This document shows positions 17,116 to 26,100 of a stretch of DNA of 54,104 nt, piece by piece. The notes beneath the pieces are model-generated. The model ran no database searches, had not been told where the DNA came from, and was given only the letters and a program-made list of their open reading frames with translations. The stretch comes from Streptomyces sp. NRRL S-340. GTDB lineage: Bacteria; Actinomycetota; Actinomycetes; Streptomycetales; Streptomycetaceae. Within the stretch, counting starts at the first letter, position 1, and each line of letters begins with the position of its first letter. A program made the translations under genes and the position numbers. The stretch covers positions 1-54,104 of the forward strand of contig NZ_JOIY01000050.1 of assembly GCF_000720185.1 (NCBI RefSeq), given 5' to 3'.

Positions 17116-17442
17116 TCAGACCGCCCCGCGCCGGCAGGCGACGCAGTGGCTGGTGTAGGGGAGGATCTCCAGGCGCTCGGCGGGGACCGGTGCGGCGCAG
17201 GCCACGCAGGTGCCGTAGGTGCCGTCCTCGATGCGGGCGAAGGCGGCGTCGATCTCCTTGAGCACCCGCCCGATGGCGTCGCGCTGGGCGGACATCAGGT
17301 GGTCGTCCGCGCTCTGCCCGGTGTCGGTGAGCGCCTGGAGCTGGACCAGCCGGGTGCCCCGGGCGTGTTCGAGTCGCCGGCGGGCCTCCTCGGCGGTGAG
17401 GCGTTCGAGGCGGGGCGCGGTCCGGATGGCGTCGGAGGGCAT
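17116..17442 (-). CDS. TraR/DksA-type zinc-finger protein (paralogue)
   Basis: A 108-residue DksA/TraR-like protein: coiled coil, then EDGTYGTCVACAAPVPAERL and the second half of the zinc site HCVAC. It is shorter than its downstream neighbour but has the same architecture, so the pair probably arose by duplication. Start ATG 17442 has AAAGGA seven bases upstream. It is the first gene of the dksA-dksA-mreB-like operon and is divergent from the two-component pair across a 458-bp gap. Confidence 0.88.
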   Translation of the reverse strand: MPSDAIRTAPRLERLTAEEARRRLEHARGTRLVQLQALTDTGQSADDHLMSAQRDAIGRVLKEIDAAFARIEDGTYGTCVACAAPVPAERLEILPYTSHCVACRRGAV

Positions 17443-17900
17443 GGCGGATCCTTTCTCCGAAGGAGGGGCGGGGACGGGGACGGGGGCGTGCGTTCGTCAG
17501 CCTGGCGCGTGCGGCGGCCGGCGGCCATCGGTCCCGGAACCCATTTGCGCGGGGTCGCGGGATCCACACCGGGCGGACCGGACCGGGCGGACCGGCGGAC
17601 ATGGGTGGGGCGCGCCCCGCGAAATGGGCGCCACGACCCATCGACGCGGTGGCCCGGCAGGCGGGAGGCTCGACGGCGTACGGCACGACACCACGAGGTC
17701 ACCACGTCACCACGTCACCACGACGGGCGTGCGGCACCACGGAAGGCGTACGCCCCTGCGGAGGGCGTACGGCAGGGCGGGACGACCGGGACGGGGCCCG
17801 CGGCCCGCCCGCGACGTGCGATGGCCGACAGTGGAGGAGTACAGGCCACGTCGGTCACGTCAGGTGCGCGGGCCGCGTCAGGTGAGGAGGAACGACCCCG
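17443..17900. other. Divergent promoter region, no gene seen
   Basis: The 458 bp between the dksA-like and kinase genes hold no convincing gene. GTCACCAC is repeated three times in tandem around 17698-17722, and short GGCGTACG units recur around 17745-17775; both may be slippage products or binding sites. Promoters for both divergent operons must lie here. GGAGGAAC near 17885 is the kinase ribosome site. Confidence 0.5.
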
Positions 17901-19082
17901 GTGTCGCTGTTCTGGCGGATCTTCGGGCTCAACGCCGTGGTGCTCGGTTCGGCCACCGCGCTGCTGCTGTGGGCCCCGGTGACCGTCTCCGTACCGGTCG
18001 TGCTGACCGAGGCCGTCATCCTGGTCGGCGGACTCGTCGTCATGCTCGTCGCCAACGCGGCACTGCTGCGCTGGGGCCTGGCCCCGCTGGACCGGCTGAC
18101 GAAGCTGATGACCACCGTCGACCTGCTGCGGCCGGGCCAGCGGCTGCCCGCCGCGGGCGGCGGCGAGGTCGCCGAGCTGATCCGCACGTTCAACGCCATG
18201 CTCGACCGGCTGGAACAGGAGCGCGCCACCAGCAGCGCCCGGGTCCTGCTCGCCCAGGAGGCCGAGCGGCGCCGTATCGCGCAGGAACTGCACGACGAGG
18301 TGGGACAGAGCATGACCGCGACCCTGCTGGCGCTCAAGCGGGCGGCCGACCAGGCCGGGCCGCCGCTGCGCGACGAGCTGCACCAGGCCAGGGAGATCAC
18401 CCGGGAGAGCCTGGACGAGGTGCGCCGGCTGGTGCGCCGGCTGCGGCCCGGTGTCCTGGACGACCTCGGCCTGATCAGCGCGCTGACCTCGCTCACCTCG
18501 GACTTCGCCACCCACACCGGACTGGAGGTCGTACGCCGCTTCGACCCCGGCCTGCCCGCCCTGGAGCCCGAGACGGAGCTGGTCCTCTACCGGGTCGCCC
18601 AGGAGAGCCTGACCAACGCCGCCCGCCACGCGGAGGCCGAACGCGTCGAGGTGAGCCTCCGCCGCGCCGAGGGCGCCGTGGTGCTGGCCGTCACCGACGA
18701 CGGCCGCGGCATCAGGACGGCCTGCGAGGGGGCCGGCATCCGCGGAATGCGCGAGCGCGCCCTGCTCATCGGGGCCGCCCTGGACATCGGCGACGCCACC
18801 GGCCCGGCGGACGGCGCGGGCCGGGCGGCCGTCCCAGGACCCGGCGGCACCGCACGTCCGGCGGACGCCGCACGCCGCCCCGCGACCACCGCACCCGCGA
18901 ACACCGGGGGTCCGGCGGGCGCCGCACGCCCGGCCGGCCTCCCGGACCCGGTGGACGCCCCCGGCCCGGCGGGTGCCACCGGCCCCGCGAGCGCCACCGC
19001 CCCGCGGGACGCCACCAGCCCCGCGAGCGGCCCCGGCACCCGTGTCCGGCTCACCGCGCCCGTCCCCGGAAAGCGACCCTGA
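17901..19082 (+). CDS. Sensor histidine kinase, NarL/DesK-type (HisKA_3)
   Basis: A 393-residue membrane kinase. Two membrane segments (about 7-25 and 33-55) enclose almost no outside loop, so it probably senses the membrane itself. A HAMP-like linker follows, then the HisKA_3 box with phospho-acceptor His131 in IAQELHDEVGQ and the ATPase domain with ESLTNAARHAE, TDDGRG (265-270) and GIRGMRERA. Between DIGDA (~299) and the final strand GTRVRLTAPVP (~379) a Pro/Ala/Gly/Thr-rich insert of about 80 residues interrupts the catalytic domain, which is unusual. GTG 17901 has a strong GGAGGAAC site. The response regulator starts two bases after the stop; the two act as a pair. Confidence 0.92.
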   Translation: MSLFWRIFGLNAVVLGSATALLLWAPVTVSVPVVLTEAVILVGGLVVMLVANAALLRWGLAPLDRLTKLMTTVDLLRPGQRLPAAGGGEVAELIRTFNAMLDRLEQERATSSARVLLAQEAERRRIAQELHDEVGQSMTATLLALKRAADQAGPPLRDELHQAREITRESLDEVRRLVRRLRPGVLDDLGLISALTSLTSDFATHTGLEVVRRFDPGLPALEPETELVLYRVAQESLTNAARHAEAERVEVSLRRAEGAVVLAVTDDGRGIRTACEGAGIRGMRERALLIGAALDIGDATGPADGAGRAAVPGPGGTARPADAARRPATTAPANTGGPAGAARPAGLPDPVDAPGPAGATGPASATAPRDATSPASGPGTRVRLTAPVPGKRP

Positions 19083-19084
19083 CC

Positions 19085-19828
19085 ATGCACGTGCCCCTGT
19101 CCGACGACCGGTTTGCCGCACCCGCACCCGTGCCCGGCGACCGGCCCGCACACCCCCGCACCGGCACCGGCCGCGCCCCGGCGCCCGTCCGCATCCTGCT
19201 CGCCGACGACCACGCGCTGGTCCGGCGCGGCGTGCGGCTCATCCTCGACCAGGAACCGGACCTCGAAGTGGTCGCCGAGGCCGGCGACGGGGCGGAGGCC
19301 ATCGAGATGGCCCGCACGCACGACGTCGACCTCGCGGTCCTGGACATCGCCATGCCCCGGCTGACCGGTCTGCAGGCCACCCGTGAACTGGCCTCCCTCA
19401 AGCCGGACCTGCGCATCCTCATGCTCACGATGCACGACAACGAGCAGTACTTCTTCCAGGCGCTGAAGGCCGGCGCCTGCGGCTACGTGCTGAAGTCGGT
19501 CGCCGACCGCGACCTGGTCGCCGCCTGCCGGGCCGCGATGCGCGACGAACCGTTCCTGTACCCGGGCGCGGTGACCGCGCTGATCCGCAACTACCTGGAC
19601 CGGGTCCGGCACGGCGAGGAGACCCCCGACCAGGTCCTGACCCCCCGCGAGGAGGAGGTCCTCAAGCTGGTGGCGGAGGGCCACTCCTCCAAGGAGATCG
19701 CCGGGATCCTGTTCATCAGCATCAAGACGGTCCAGCGGCACCGCGCCAACCTGCTGCACAAGCTGGGCCTGCGTGACCGCCTCGAACTCACGCGGTACGC
19801 CATCCGCGCCGGACTGGTCGAACCCTGA
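19085..19828 (+). CDS. NarL/LuxR-type response regulator
   Basis: A 247-residue DNA-binding response regulator. After a Pro-rich extension of about 35 residues comes the receiver domain with the acidic pocket ADDH (40-43), phospho-acceptor Asp87 in AVLDIAM and the conserved Lys in GYVLKS. The LuxR-type helix-turn-helix is LTPREEEVLKLVAEG ... IKTVQRHRANLLHKL. It is the partner of the adjacent kinase (2-bp gap). Targets are unknown; the secreted protein and secDF genes just downstream on the same strand are natural candidates. The N-terminal extension may be an over-called start, but no better in-frame ATG near the receiver domain is evident. Confidence 0.93.
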   Translation: MHVPLSDDRFAAPAPVPGDRPAHPRTGTGRAPAPVRILLADDHALVRRGVRLILDQEPDLEVVAEAGDGAEAIEMARTHDVDLAVLDIAMPRLTGLQATRELASLKPDLRILMLTMHDNEQYFFQALKAGACGYVLKSVADRDLVAACRAAMRDEPFLYPGAVTALIRNYLDRVRHGEETPDQVLTPREEEVLKLVAEGHSSKEIAGILFISIKTVQRHRANLLHKLGLRDRLELTRYAIRAGLVEP

Positions 19829-19991
19829 CCGCCGCACCGCTGCGCGGCCGTCCCCGTCCCCGTCGCGGTCCCCGTCCCCGTACGGCCGGGTGCCGCCACC
19901 CCCACGACCACCCGGGATCCCGGCCGCCACTCCCCGGCCGGGGTCCCGGGTACGACCGCCACCGACCGGCCCGCAGGAAGGGGAACGGCGC

Positions 19992-20591
19992 ATGCACCGC
20001 GTGTCACGCAGCACCGCCCCGGCGCTCCTCGTCCTGCTGGCGGCCGCCCTGCTGCTCCTGCCGCCCGTGCTCCGGGCCTTCGCGGCGGACGCGACGGCCA
20101 CGGGGCACCCGGTGGCCGCCACGCCCGCGCACCCCTCCGCCCACGCCTTCCTCCCGGCCGCCACGGCGAACGGCACGACCGCGCACCCCTCCGCCCACGT
20201 CTCCGTCCCGGCCCCCGCCCCGCACACCGGCGACCCTCGCCACACCCCCGTTCCCCGTACCGGTGCCCCCCGCGGCACCCCCGCCGCGCACACCGGCGAT
20301 CCTCGCGGCACTGCCGCCCCCGCCGCGCACACCGGCGGCCCCCGCAGCGACACCTCCCCCCGCGCCACCGCCCCCTGCCCCGCCGCCTGCGTCCTCCACG
20401 CCGGGCCGCGGCCCGAGCCGCAGCGCGAACGTCCGGCCGCGCCCGGCCACCCCGTCACCGCCGCCCCCGTCACCGCGGTCCCCGCGCCGGGCCCCGGACG
20501 CGCACCGCCGTCCCCCGCTCCCGCCGCCGCCTCCCCCGCCCCCGCGGTCCCCGGCCGGGACCGCGCCCCGCCCGCGCCCTCCGGCACCTGA
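19992..20591 (+). CDS. Pro/Ala/Thr-rich secreted or membrane-anchored protein
   Basis: A 199-residue protein beginning MHRVSRSTAPALLVLLAAAL, a clear export signal with cleavage possible after AFA (~32). The rest is low complexity, rich in Pro, Ala, His, Thr and Gly, with repeated short units such as HTGDPR and AHPSAH; one CPAAC pair is present. No known domain is recognised. A GGAAGGGGAAC ribosome site before ATG 19992 supports translation. It sits between the two-component pair and secDF on the same strand, so it may be a wall-associated spacer protein exported by this pathway (inference). The 163-bp gap before it contains CCCCGT repeats only. Confidence 0.6.
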   Translation: MHRVSRSTAPALLVLLAAALLLLPPVLRAFAADATATGHPVAATPAHPSAHAFLPAATANGTTAHPSAHVSVPAPAPHTGDPRHTPVPRTGAPRGTPAAHTGDPRGTAAPAAHTGGPRSDTSPRATAPCPAACVLHAGPRPEPQRERPAAPGHPVTAAPVTAVPAPGPGRAPPSPAPAAASPAPAVPGRDRAPPAPSGT

Positions 20592-20634
20592 CCCCTCGCT
20601 CCACTCACCCCTTGCGTGCCGCCGGAGGCATCCG

Positions 20635-22926
20635 TTGATCCGCTCCGCCCGGGTGAGGGCGCTGTTCGCCCTCGCCGTCGTCGCCGTGTCCCTGTACGTC
20701 ACCCTGACCGTGCCCGTCCGTCTCGGACTCGATCTGCGCGGCGGCACCCGGATCGTGCTGGAGACCCGGTCCACACCGACCGCCGAGGCCGGCCGCGCGG
20801 CCACCGACCGCACCCTGGAGGTGCTGCGCGGCCGGGTCGACGCGCTCGGTGTCGCCGAACCGGTCCTCGTCCGCTCGGGCGCGCACCGGATCATCGTCGA
20901 GCTGCCGGGCGTCCAGGACCCGAAGGAGGCCGCGCGCGTGCTGGGCCGCACCGCCCAGCTGACCTTCCACCCGGTCCTCGGCCCGGCCGGCACCGGCACG
21001 CCCGGCGGCGGCGCCCGCACCGGCGCCACCGCGCCCCCCTCCGCCGGAGCCCCCGCCGGCGAACAGGTCCTGCCCGACGGGTCCGGGCAGCGGCTGCGGC
21101 TCGCCGCGCCCGCCCTGACCGGCAAGGACGTGCGGGGCGCCGACGCCCGCTTCGACGCGGAGAGCGGCGCCGGGTGGCACGTCACCGTCGGCTTCGACCG
21201 GACGGGTCAGGACCGCTGGGCGGAGCTGACCGGCCGGGCCGCGTGCCGGCCGGTCGGCGACCCCGCGCGCCGGGTCGCGATCGTGCTGGACGGCCGGATC
21301 ATCTCCTCGCCCCAGGTCGATCCCTCGGTCGGCTGCGGCACGGGCATCACGGGCGGCTCCACGCAGATCACCGGCTCCTTCGGCGACCGCGAGGCCCGCG
21401 AACTGGCCCTGCTGGTCAGCGGCGGCGCCCTGCCCGTACCGGTCGAGACGGTGGAGCAGCAGACCGTCGGCCCGACCCTCGGCGCGCGGGCCATCACGGC
21501 GAGCGCCTGGGCAGCGGCCGTCGGCACCGCGCTGACCGCGCTGTTCATCGTCGTGATGTACCGGCTGATGGGCGTCCTGGCGGCGGTGGCGCTGCTCTGC
21601 TACGGGCTGATCTCCTACGCCGCCCTGGCCGCGCTCGGTGCGACGCTGACCCTGCCGGGCCTGGCCGGCTTCGTGCTGGCGATCGGCATGGCCGTCGACG
21701 CCAACGTGCTGGTCTTCGAGCGTGCCCGGGAGGAGTACGCCTCCCGGCACCGGCCCACCGTCCGCTCGGCGCTGAGCGCCGGGTTCCGCAACGCCTTCAG
21801 CGCCGTCGCCGACTCCAACGTGACCACGCTGATCGCGGCCGGGCTGCTGTTCTTCCTGGCCTCGGGTCCGGTGCGCGGCTTCGGGGTCACGCTCGGCATC
21901 GGTGTCCTGGCGTCCATGGTGAGCGCGCTGGTGGTGACCCGGGCGCTCGCCGACCTCGCCGTCGGCCGCCGGTGGGTGCGCCGCCGCCCCGGAGCCACCG
22001 GGCTGGCCACCACCGGGCGGGTGCGCGACGCGCTGGTGCGGCGGGCGCCGCGGCTGATGCGCCGGCCGCGCCGCCTGCTGGCCGTGTCCGCCGTGGTGCT
22101 GGTGCTCGCCGGGTCGGGCGTCCTGGTGCGCGGCCCGCAGTTCGGCGTCGAGTTCACCGGCGGCCGGATGATCGCGTACGAGACCGTGCGGGCCGTGGAC
22201 CCCGAGCGCGCCCGTGCCGCGCTGGCCGGCGCGGGGCTCGGCCGGGCGGTCGTGCAGTCCTCCGGGGAGCGCGGGCTGACCGTGCGCGCCGGGGAGCTGA
22301 CCGACGCCGAGGCGGCCGGGGTGAAGCGCACCGTCGCCTCGCTGGGCGGGGGTGCGCGGACCGTGCGCGACGAGCTGATCGGTCCGAGTCTGGGCGAGGA
22401 ACTGCGCCGGGACGCCCTGATCGCGCTCGCGGTGGCCCTGGGCGCCCAGTTGCTGTACCTCGCGGTCCGCTTCCGGTGGCTGTTCGGCACGGCGGCGGTC
22501 GCCGCCCTCGCGCACGACGTGGTCGTCCTCGTGGGGGTCTTCGCCTGGCTGGGCAAGCCGCTGGACGGGGTGTTCCTGGCCGCGCTGCTCACCGTGACCG
22601 GCTACTCGGTGAACGACTCGGTCGTGGTCTTCGACCGGGTGCGGGAACTGGTGCGGCGCGAGCCCCGGGCGCCGCTGGACCGGCTCGCCGATCTGGCGGT
22701 CGCGCAGACGCTGCCCCGGACCGTGAACACCGGGGCGGGCGCCCTGCTCATTCTTTGCTCTCTGGCCGTCCTGGGCGGGGACTCCCTGGCCGATTTCGCG
22801 CTCGCGCTGCTCGTCGGGCTCGCCGTCGGGACGTACTCGTCGGTGTTCACAGCCGTCCCCGCCGCGGTCGCGCTGCACAGCCGTGGTCGGCGGAGCATGC
22901 CCAGCCGCAAGCGAGCCGAAACATAG
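20635..22926 (+). CDS. secDF: Fused protein-export membrane protein SecDF
   Basis: A 763-residue fusion of SecD and SecF, the proton-driven auxiliary unit that helps pull exported proteins across the membrane after SecYEG. The SecD half has GLDLRGGTRIVLE (~30-42), an outside P1-type domain with a Gly/Ala-rich insert near residues 117-142, and the membrane signature IGMAVDANVLVFER. The SecF half starts after an Arg-rich linker (~460-490) and contains FGVEFTGGRM and GYSVNDSVVVFDRVRE. About twelve membrane segments are expected. The TTG at 20635 is chosen because GGAGG lies seven bases upstream; a longer open frame upstream is the overlapping secreted-protein region. Streptomyces usually carry separate secD and secF elsewhere, so this is likely a second, specialised copy. 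Confidence 0.93.
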   Translation: MIRSARVRALFALAVVAVSLYVTLTVPVRLGLDLRGGTRIVLETRSTPTAEAGRAATDRTLEVLRGRVDALGVAEPVLVRSGAHRIIVELPGVQDPKEAARVLGRTAQLTFHPVLGPAGTGTPGGGARTGATAPPSAGAPAGEQVLPDGSGQRLRLAAPALTGKDVRGADARFDAESGAGWHVTVGFDRTGQDRWAELTGRAACRPVGDPARRVAIVLDGRIISSPQVDPSVGCGTGITGGSTQITGSFGDREARELALLVSGGALPVPVETVEQQTVGPTLGARAITASAWAAAVGTALTALFIVVMYRLMGVLAAVALLCYGLISYAALAALGATLTLPGLAGFVLAIGMAVDANVLVFERAREEYASRHRPTVRSALSAGFRNAFSAVADSNVTTLIAAGLLFFLASGPVRGFGVTLGIGVLASMVSALVVTRALADLAVGRRWVRRRPGATGLATTGRVRDALVRRAPRLMRRPRRLLAVSAVVLVLAGSGVLVRGPQFGVEFTGGRMIAYETVRAVDPERARAALAGAGLGRAVVQSSGERGLTVRAGELTDAEAAGVKRTVASLGGGARTVRDELIGPSLGEELRRDALIALAVALGAQLLYLAVRFRWLFGTAAVAALAHDVVVLVGVFAWLGKPLDGVFLAALLTVTGYSVNDSVVVFDRVRELVRREPRAPLDRLADLAVAQTLPRTVNTGAGALLILCSLAVLGGDSLADFALALLVGLAVGTYSSVFTAVPAAVALHSRGRRSMPSRKRAET

Positions 22927-22946
22927 CTTTCCGGACCCTTGCTTGG

Positions 22947-22959
22947 TGCAACTATTGCA
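22947..22959. promoter_or_regulatory. TGCAA-CTA-TTGCA palindrome in the narG leader
   Basis: The 227-bp gap 22927-23153 before narG has a patch that is distinctly AT-richer than its surroundings. It contains TGCAA-CTA-TTGCA (22947-22959), a further GCAAAG at 22964, and -10-like TATAGC/TATGCT at 22980-22991. The arrangement looks like an operator next to a promoter for nar expression. The binding protein is unknown; a MarR- or Crp-type factor could fit. Confidence 0.4.
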
Positions 22960-23153
22960 AAGCGCAAAGAAAGGCCCTGTATAGCTATGCTCAACTCTGC
23001 GTAGCCCTATGGGAACGCACCGTTCCGATGCGTAAGGCTGGCCCCACCAGCACCGGCCGTCCGGGCGTGACCACCCGCGGCCGGTGTGCCGCCGACTTCA
23101 TAGGGGATGTGAGCGCAGTGGGACGGCGCGCGGCACGAAAGGAAGCGGAACGA

Positions 23154-26100
23154 ATGGCGGCCCTGGCCGCCGATCAGTTGCTTCAGGCGGGGCGCATACT
23201 GCGACGCTCCGTGACCACTCCCGACCTGCGGGCGGTCTTCCGCACCGACCAGGGCGTCAACGACGCCCCCTACCGGGAGCGCTGGGCGCACGACAAGGTG
23301 GTGCGCTCCACGCACGGCGTGAACTGCACCGGATCCTGCTCGTGGAAGGTGTACGTCAAGGACGGGCTGATCACCTGGGAGACCCAGGAGACCGACTACC
23401 CCTCCACCGGCCCCGACCGGCCCGAGTACGAGCCGCGCGGCTGCCCGCGCGGCGCCTCGTTCTCCTGGTACACGTACTCGCCGACCCGGGTGCGCTACCC
23501 GCACGCCCGCGGTGTGCTCCTGGAGATGTACCGCGAGGCCCGCGACCGGCTGGGCGACCCGGTGGCCGCCTGGGCCGAGATCACCTCGGACCCGGACAGG
23601 CGGCGCCGCTACCAGGCGGCGCGCGGCAAGGGCGGCCTGGTGCGGGTGGGCTGGGACGAGGCCCTGGAGATCGCCGCCGCCGCCCATGTGCACACCATCG
23701 CCGCGCACGGGCCGGACCGGATCGCCGGGTTCTCCCCGATCCCGGCGATGTCGATGGCCTCGCACGCGGTCGGCGCCCGGTTCATGTCGCTGATCGGCGC
23801 GCCCATGGTGTCGTTCTACGACTGGTACGCGGACCTGCCGATCGCCTCCCCGCAGGTCTTCGGCGACCAGACGGACGTGCCGGAGTCCGGGGACTGGTGG
23901 GACGCCGCGTACCTGATGCTGTGGGGATCGAACGTGCCGGTGACGCGGACCCCGGACGCGCACTGGATGACCGAGGCCCGCTACCGCGGCCAGAAGGTCG
24001 TCGTGGTCTCGCCGGACTACGCGGACGCCACCAAGTTCGCCGACGAGTGGCTGCACCCGCACCCCGGCACCGACGGGGCGCTGGCGATGGCCATGGGGCA
24101 CGTGATCCTCACCGAGTTCTTCGTGCGCCGCCGGGTCCCGTACTTCACCGACTACGTCCGCCGCTTCACCGACCTGCCCTTCCTGATCGAGCTGGAGGAG
24201 GACCCGCGCCGGCGGGGGTCCTGGGTGCCGGGCAAGTTCGTCACCGCGGCGATGCTCGGCCTCGACGAGGAGTCGGGGGAGGACGCCCGGTGGAAGCCGG
24301 TGCTCCTCGACGCCGTCTCCGGACGGCCCGTCGTCCCCCACGGCACCCTCGGCGACCGCTGGTCCAAGCTGGGCGAGGGCCGCTGGAACCTGGACCTCGG
24401 GGACGTCGAGCCCGAACTGACCTTCCACCGGCCGGGGGGCGGCGGCGACAGCGCACGCGTGCTGCTGCCCCGCTTCGACGGCCAGGAGCCCGGGGGCTGC
24501 TCGGTGCGCGGCGTGCCGGTGCGGGAGGTGGGCGGACGGCGGGTGACGACCGTCTTCGACCTGCTCCTCGCCCAGTACGGCGTCGCCCGCGAGGGGCTGC
24601 CCGGCGAGTGGCCCGACGGTTACGACGACGCCTCCCAGCCGCACACACCCGCCTGGCAGGAGGCCATCACGTCGGTGCCGGCCGCGGCGGTGGTGCGGGT
24701 GGCACGGGAGTTCGCCCGCACGGCGGAGCAGTCCCGGGGCCGCTGCACGATCGTCATGGGGGCGGGCACCAACCACTGGTTCCACTCCGACACGATCTAC
24801 CGCTCCTTCCTCACCCTGCTGCTGCTCACCGGCTGCCAGGGCGTCAACGGCGGCGGCTGGGCGCACTACGTCGGCCAGGAGAAGGTGCGGCCCTACGCGG
24901 GCTGGCAGCAGCTCCAGTCCGCCGCCGACTGGGTCCGCCCCTCCCGGCAGGTCGCGGGCACCCCGTACTGGTACCTGCACACCGACCAGTGGCGCTACGA
25001 CGGCCACGGCGCCGACACGCTCGCCGCGTCCACCGGCAAGGGCCTGTTCGCCGGCCGGCACACCGCCGACCTGGTGGCGCAGTCGGCGCGGCTCGGCTGG
25101 ATGCCGTCCGCGCCCGCCTTCGGTGCCAACCCGCTCGACCTGGGCCGCGCGGTGCGCGAGAGCGGGCACGAGCCCGGCGAGTGGGTGGCGTCCCAACTTG
25201 CGGCGGGCAAGCTGTCGTTCGCCTGCGAGGACCCGGACGCCCCGGAGAACTGGCCGCGCGTGCTCACCGTGTGGCGGGCCAACCTGATCGGCTCCTCCGC
25301 CAAGGGCAACGAGTTCTTCCTGCGCCACCTGCTCGGCGCGAGCGACAACGCGCACGCGGCCGAGGCGCCGCCCGAGTCCAGGCCACGGGACCTGACCTGG
25401 CACGAGGAGGCGCCGCGCGGCAAGCTCGACCTGCTGCTCGCCCTCGACTTCCGGATGACCTCGACCACGCTGATGGCCGACCTCGTCCTGCCCGCCGCCA
25501 CCTGGTACGAGAAGCACGACCTGTCCAGCACGGACATGCACCCCTACGTGCACGCCTTCTCGCCCGCGATCAATCCGCCCTGGCAGGCCCGCACCGACTT
25601 CGAGATCTTCCACGCGCTGGCCCGGAAGTTCAGCGAACTGGCCGCCGGCCGCCTCGACGTGGCGTACGACCTGGTGGCCACCCCGCAGCAGCACGACACC
25701 CCCGGCGAGACCGCCCAGCCCGGCGGCACCGTCCGGGACTGGCGCGAGGAGGGGCGCTCCCCCGTGCCCGGCCGCGACCTGCCGCAGTTCACCGTGGTGG
25801 AACGGGACTACACCGCCGTGGCCGACCGGCTGGCCGCGCTCGGACCGCTGTGCGAGCAGCAGGGCGTCACCGTGAAGGGCGTCACCGTCCGGCCGGGTCC
25901 CGAGGTGCGCTGGCTCGGCGCCCGCTGCGGCACCGCCGCGGGCCCCGGCCCGGTCCGGGGCCGCCCGCTGCTCGACACCGACGTGAAGCTGTGCGAGGCG
26001 ATCCTCGCCCTGTCCGGCACCACCAACGGCCGGATCGCGGCCGAGGGCTTCGAACGCCTCGCCGAACGCTGCGGGCCCGAGGCCGGGTTCGAGACGCTCG

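Noticed and set aside
20616..23153. N-terminal extension of narG of more than 800 residues through secDF
   Set aside because: It is out of frame with SecDF and Arg-rich; NarG is full length from 23154.
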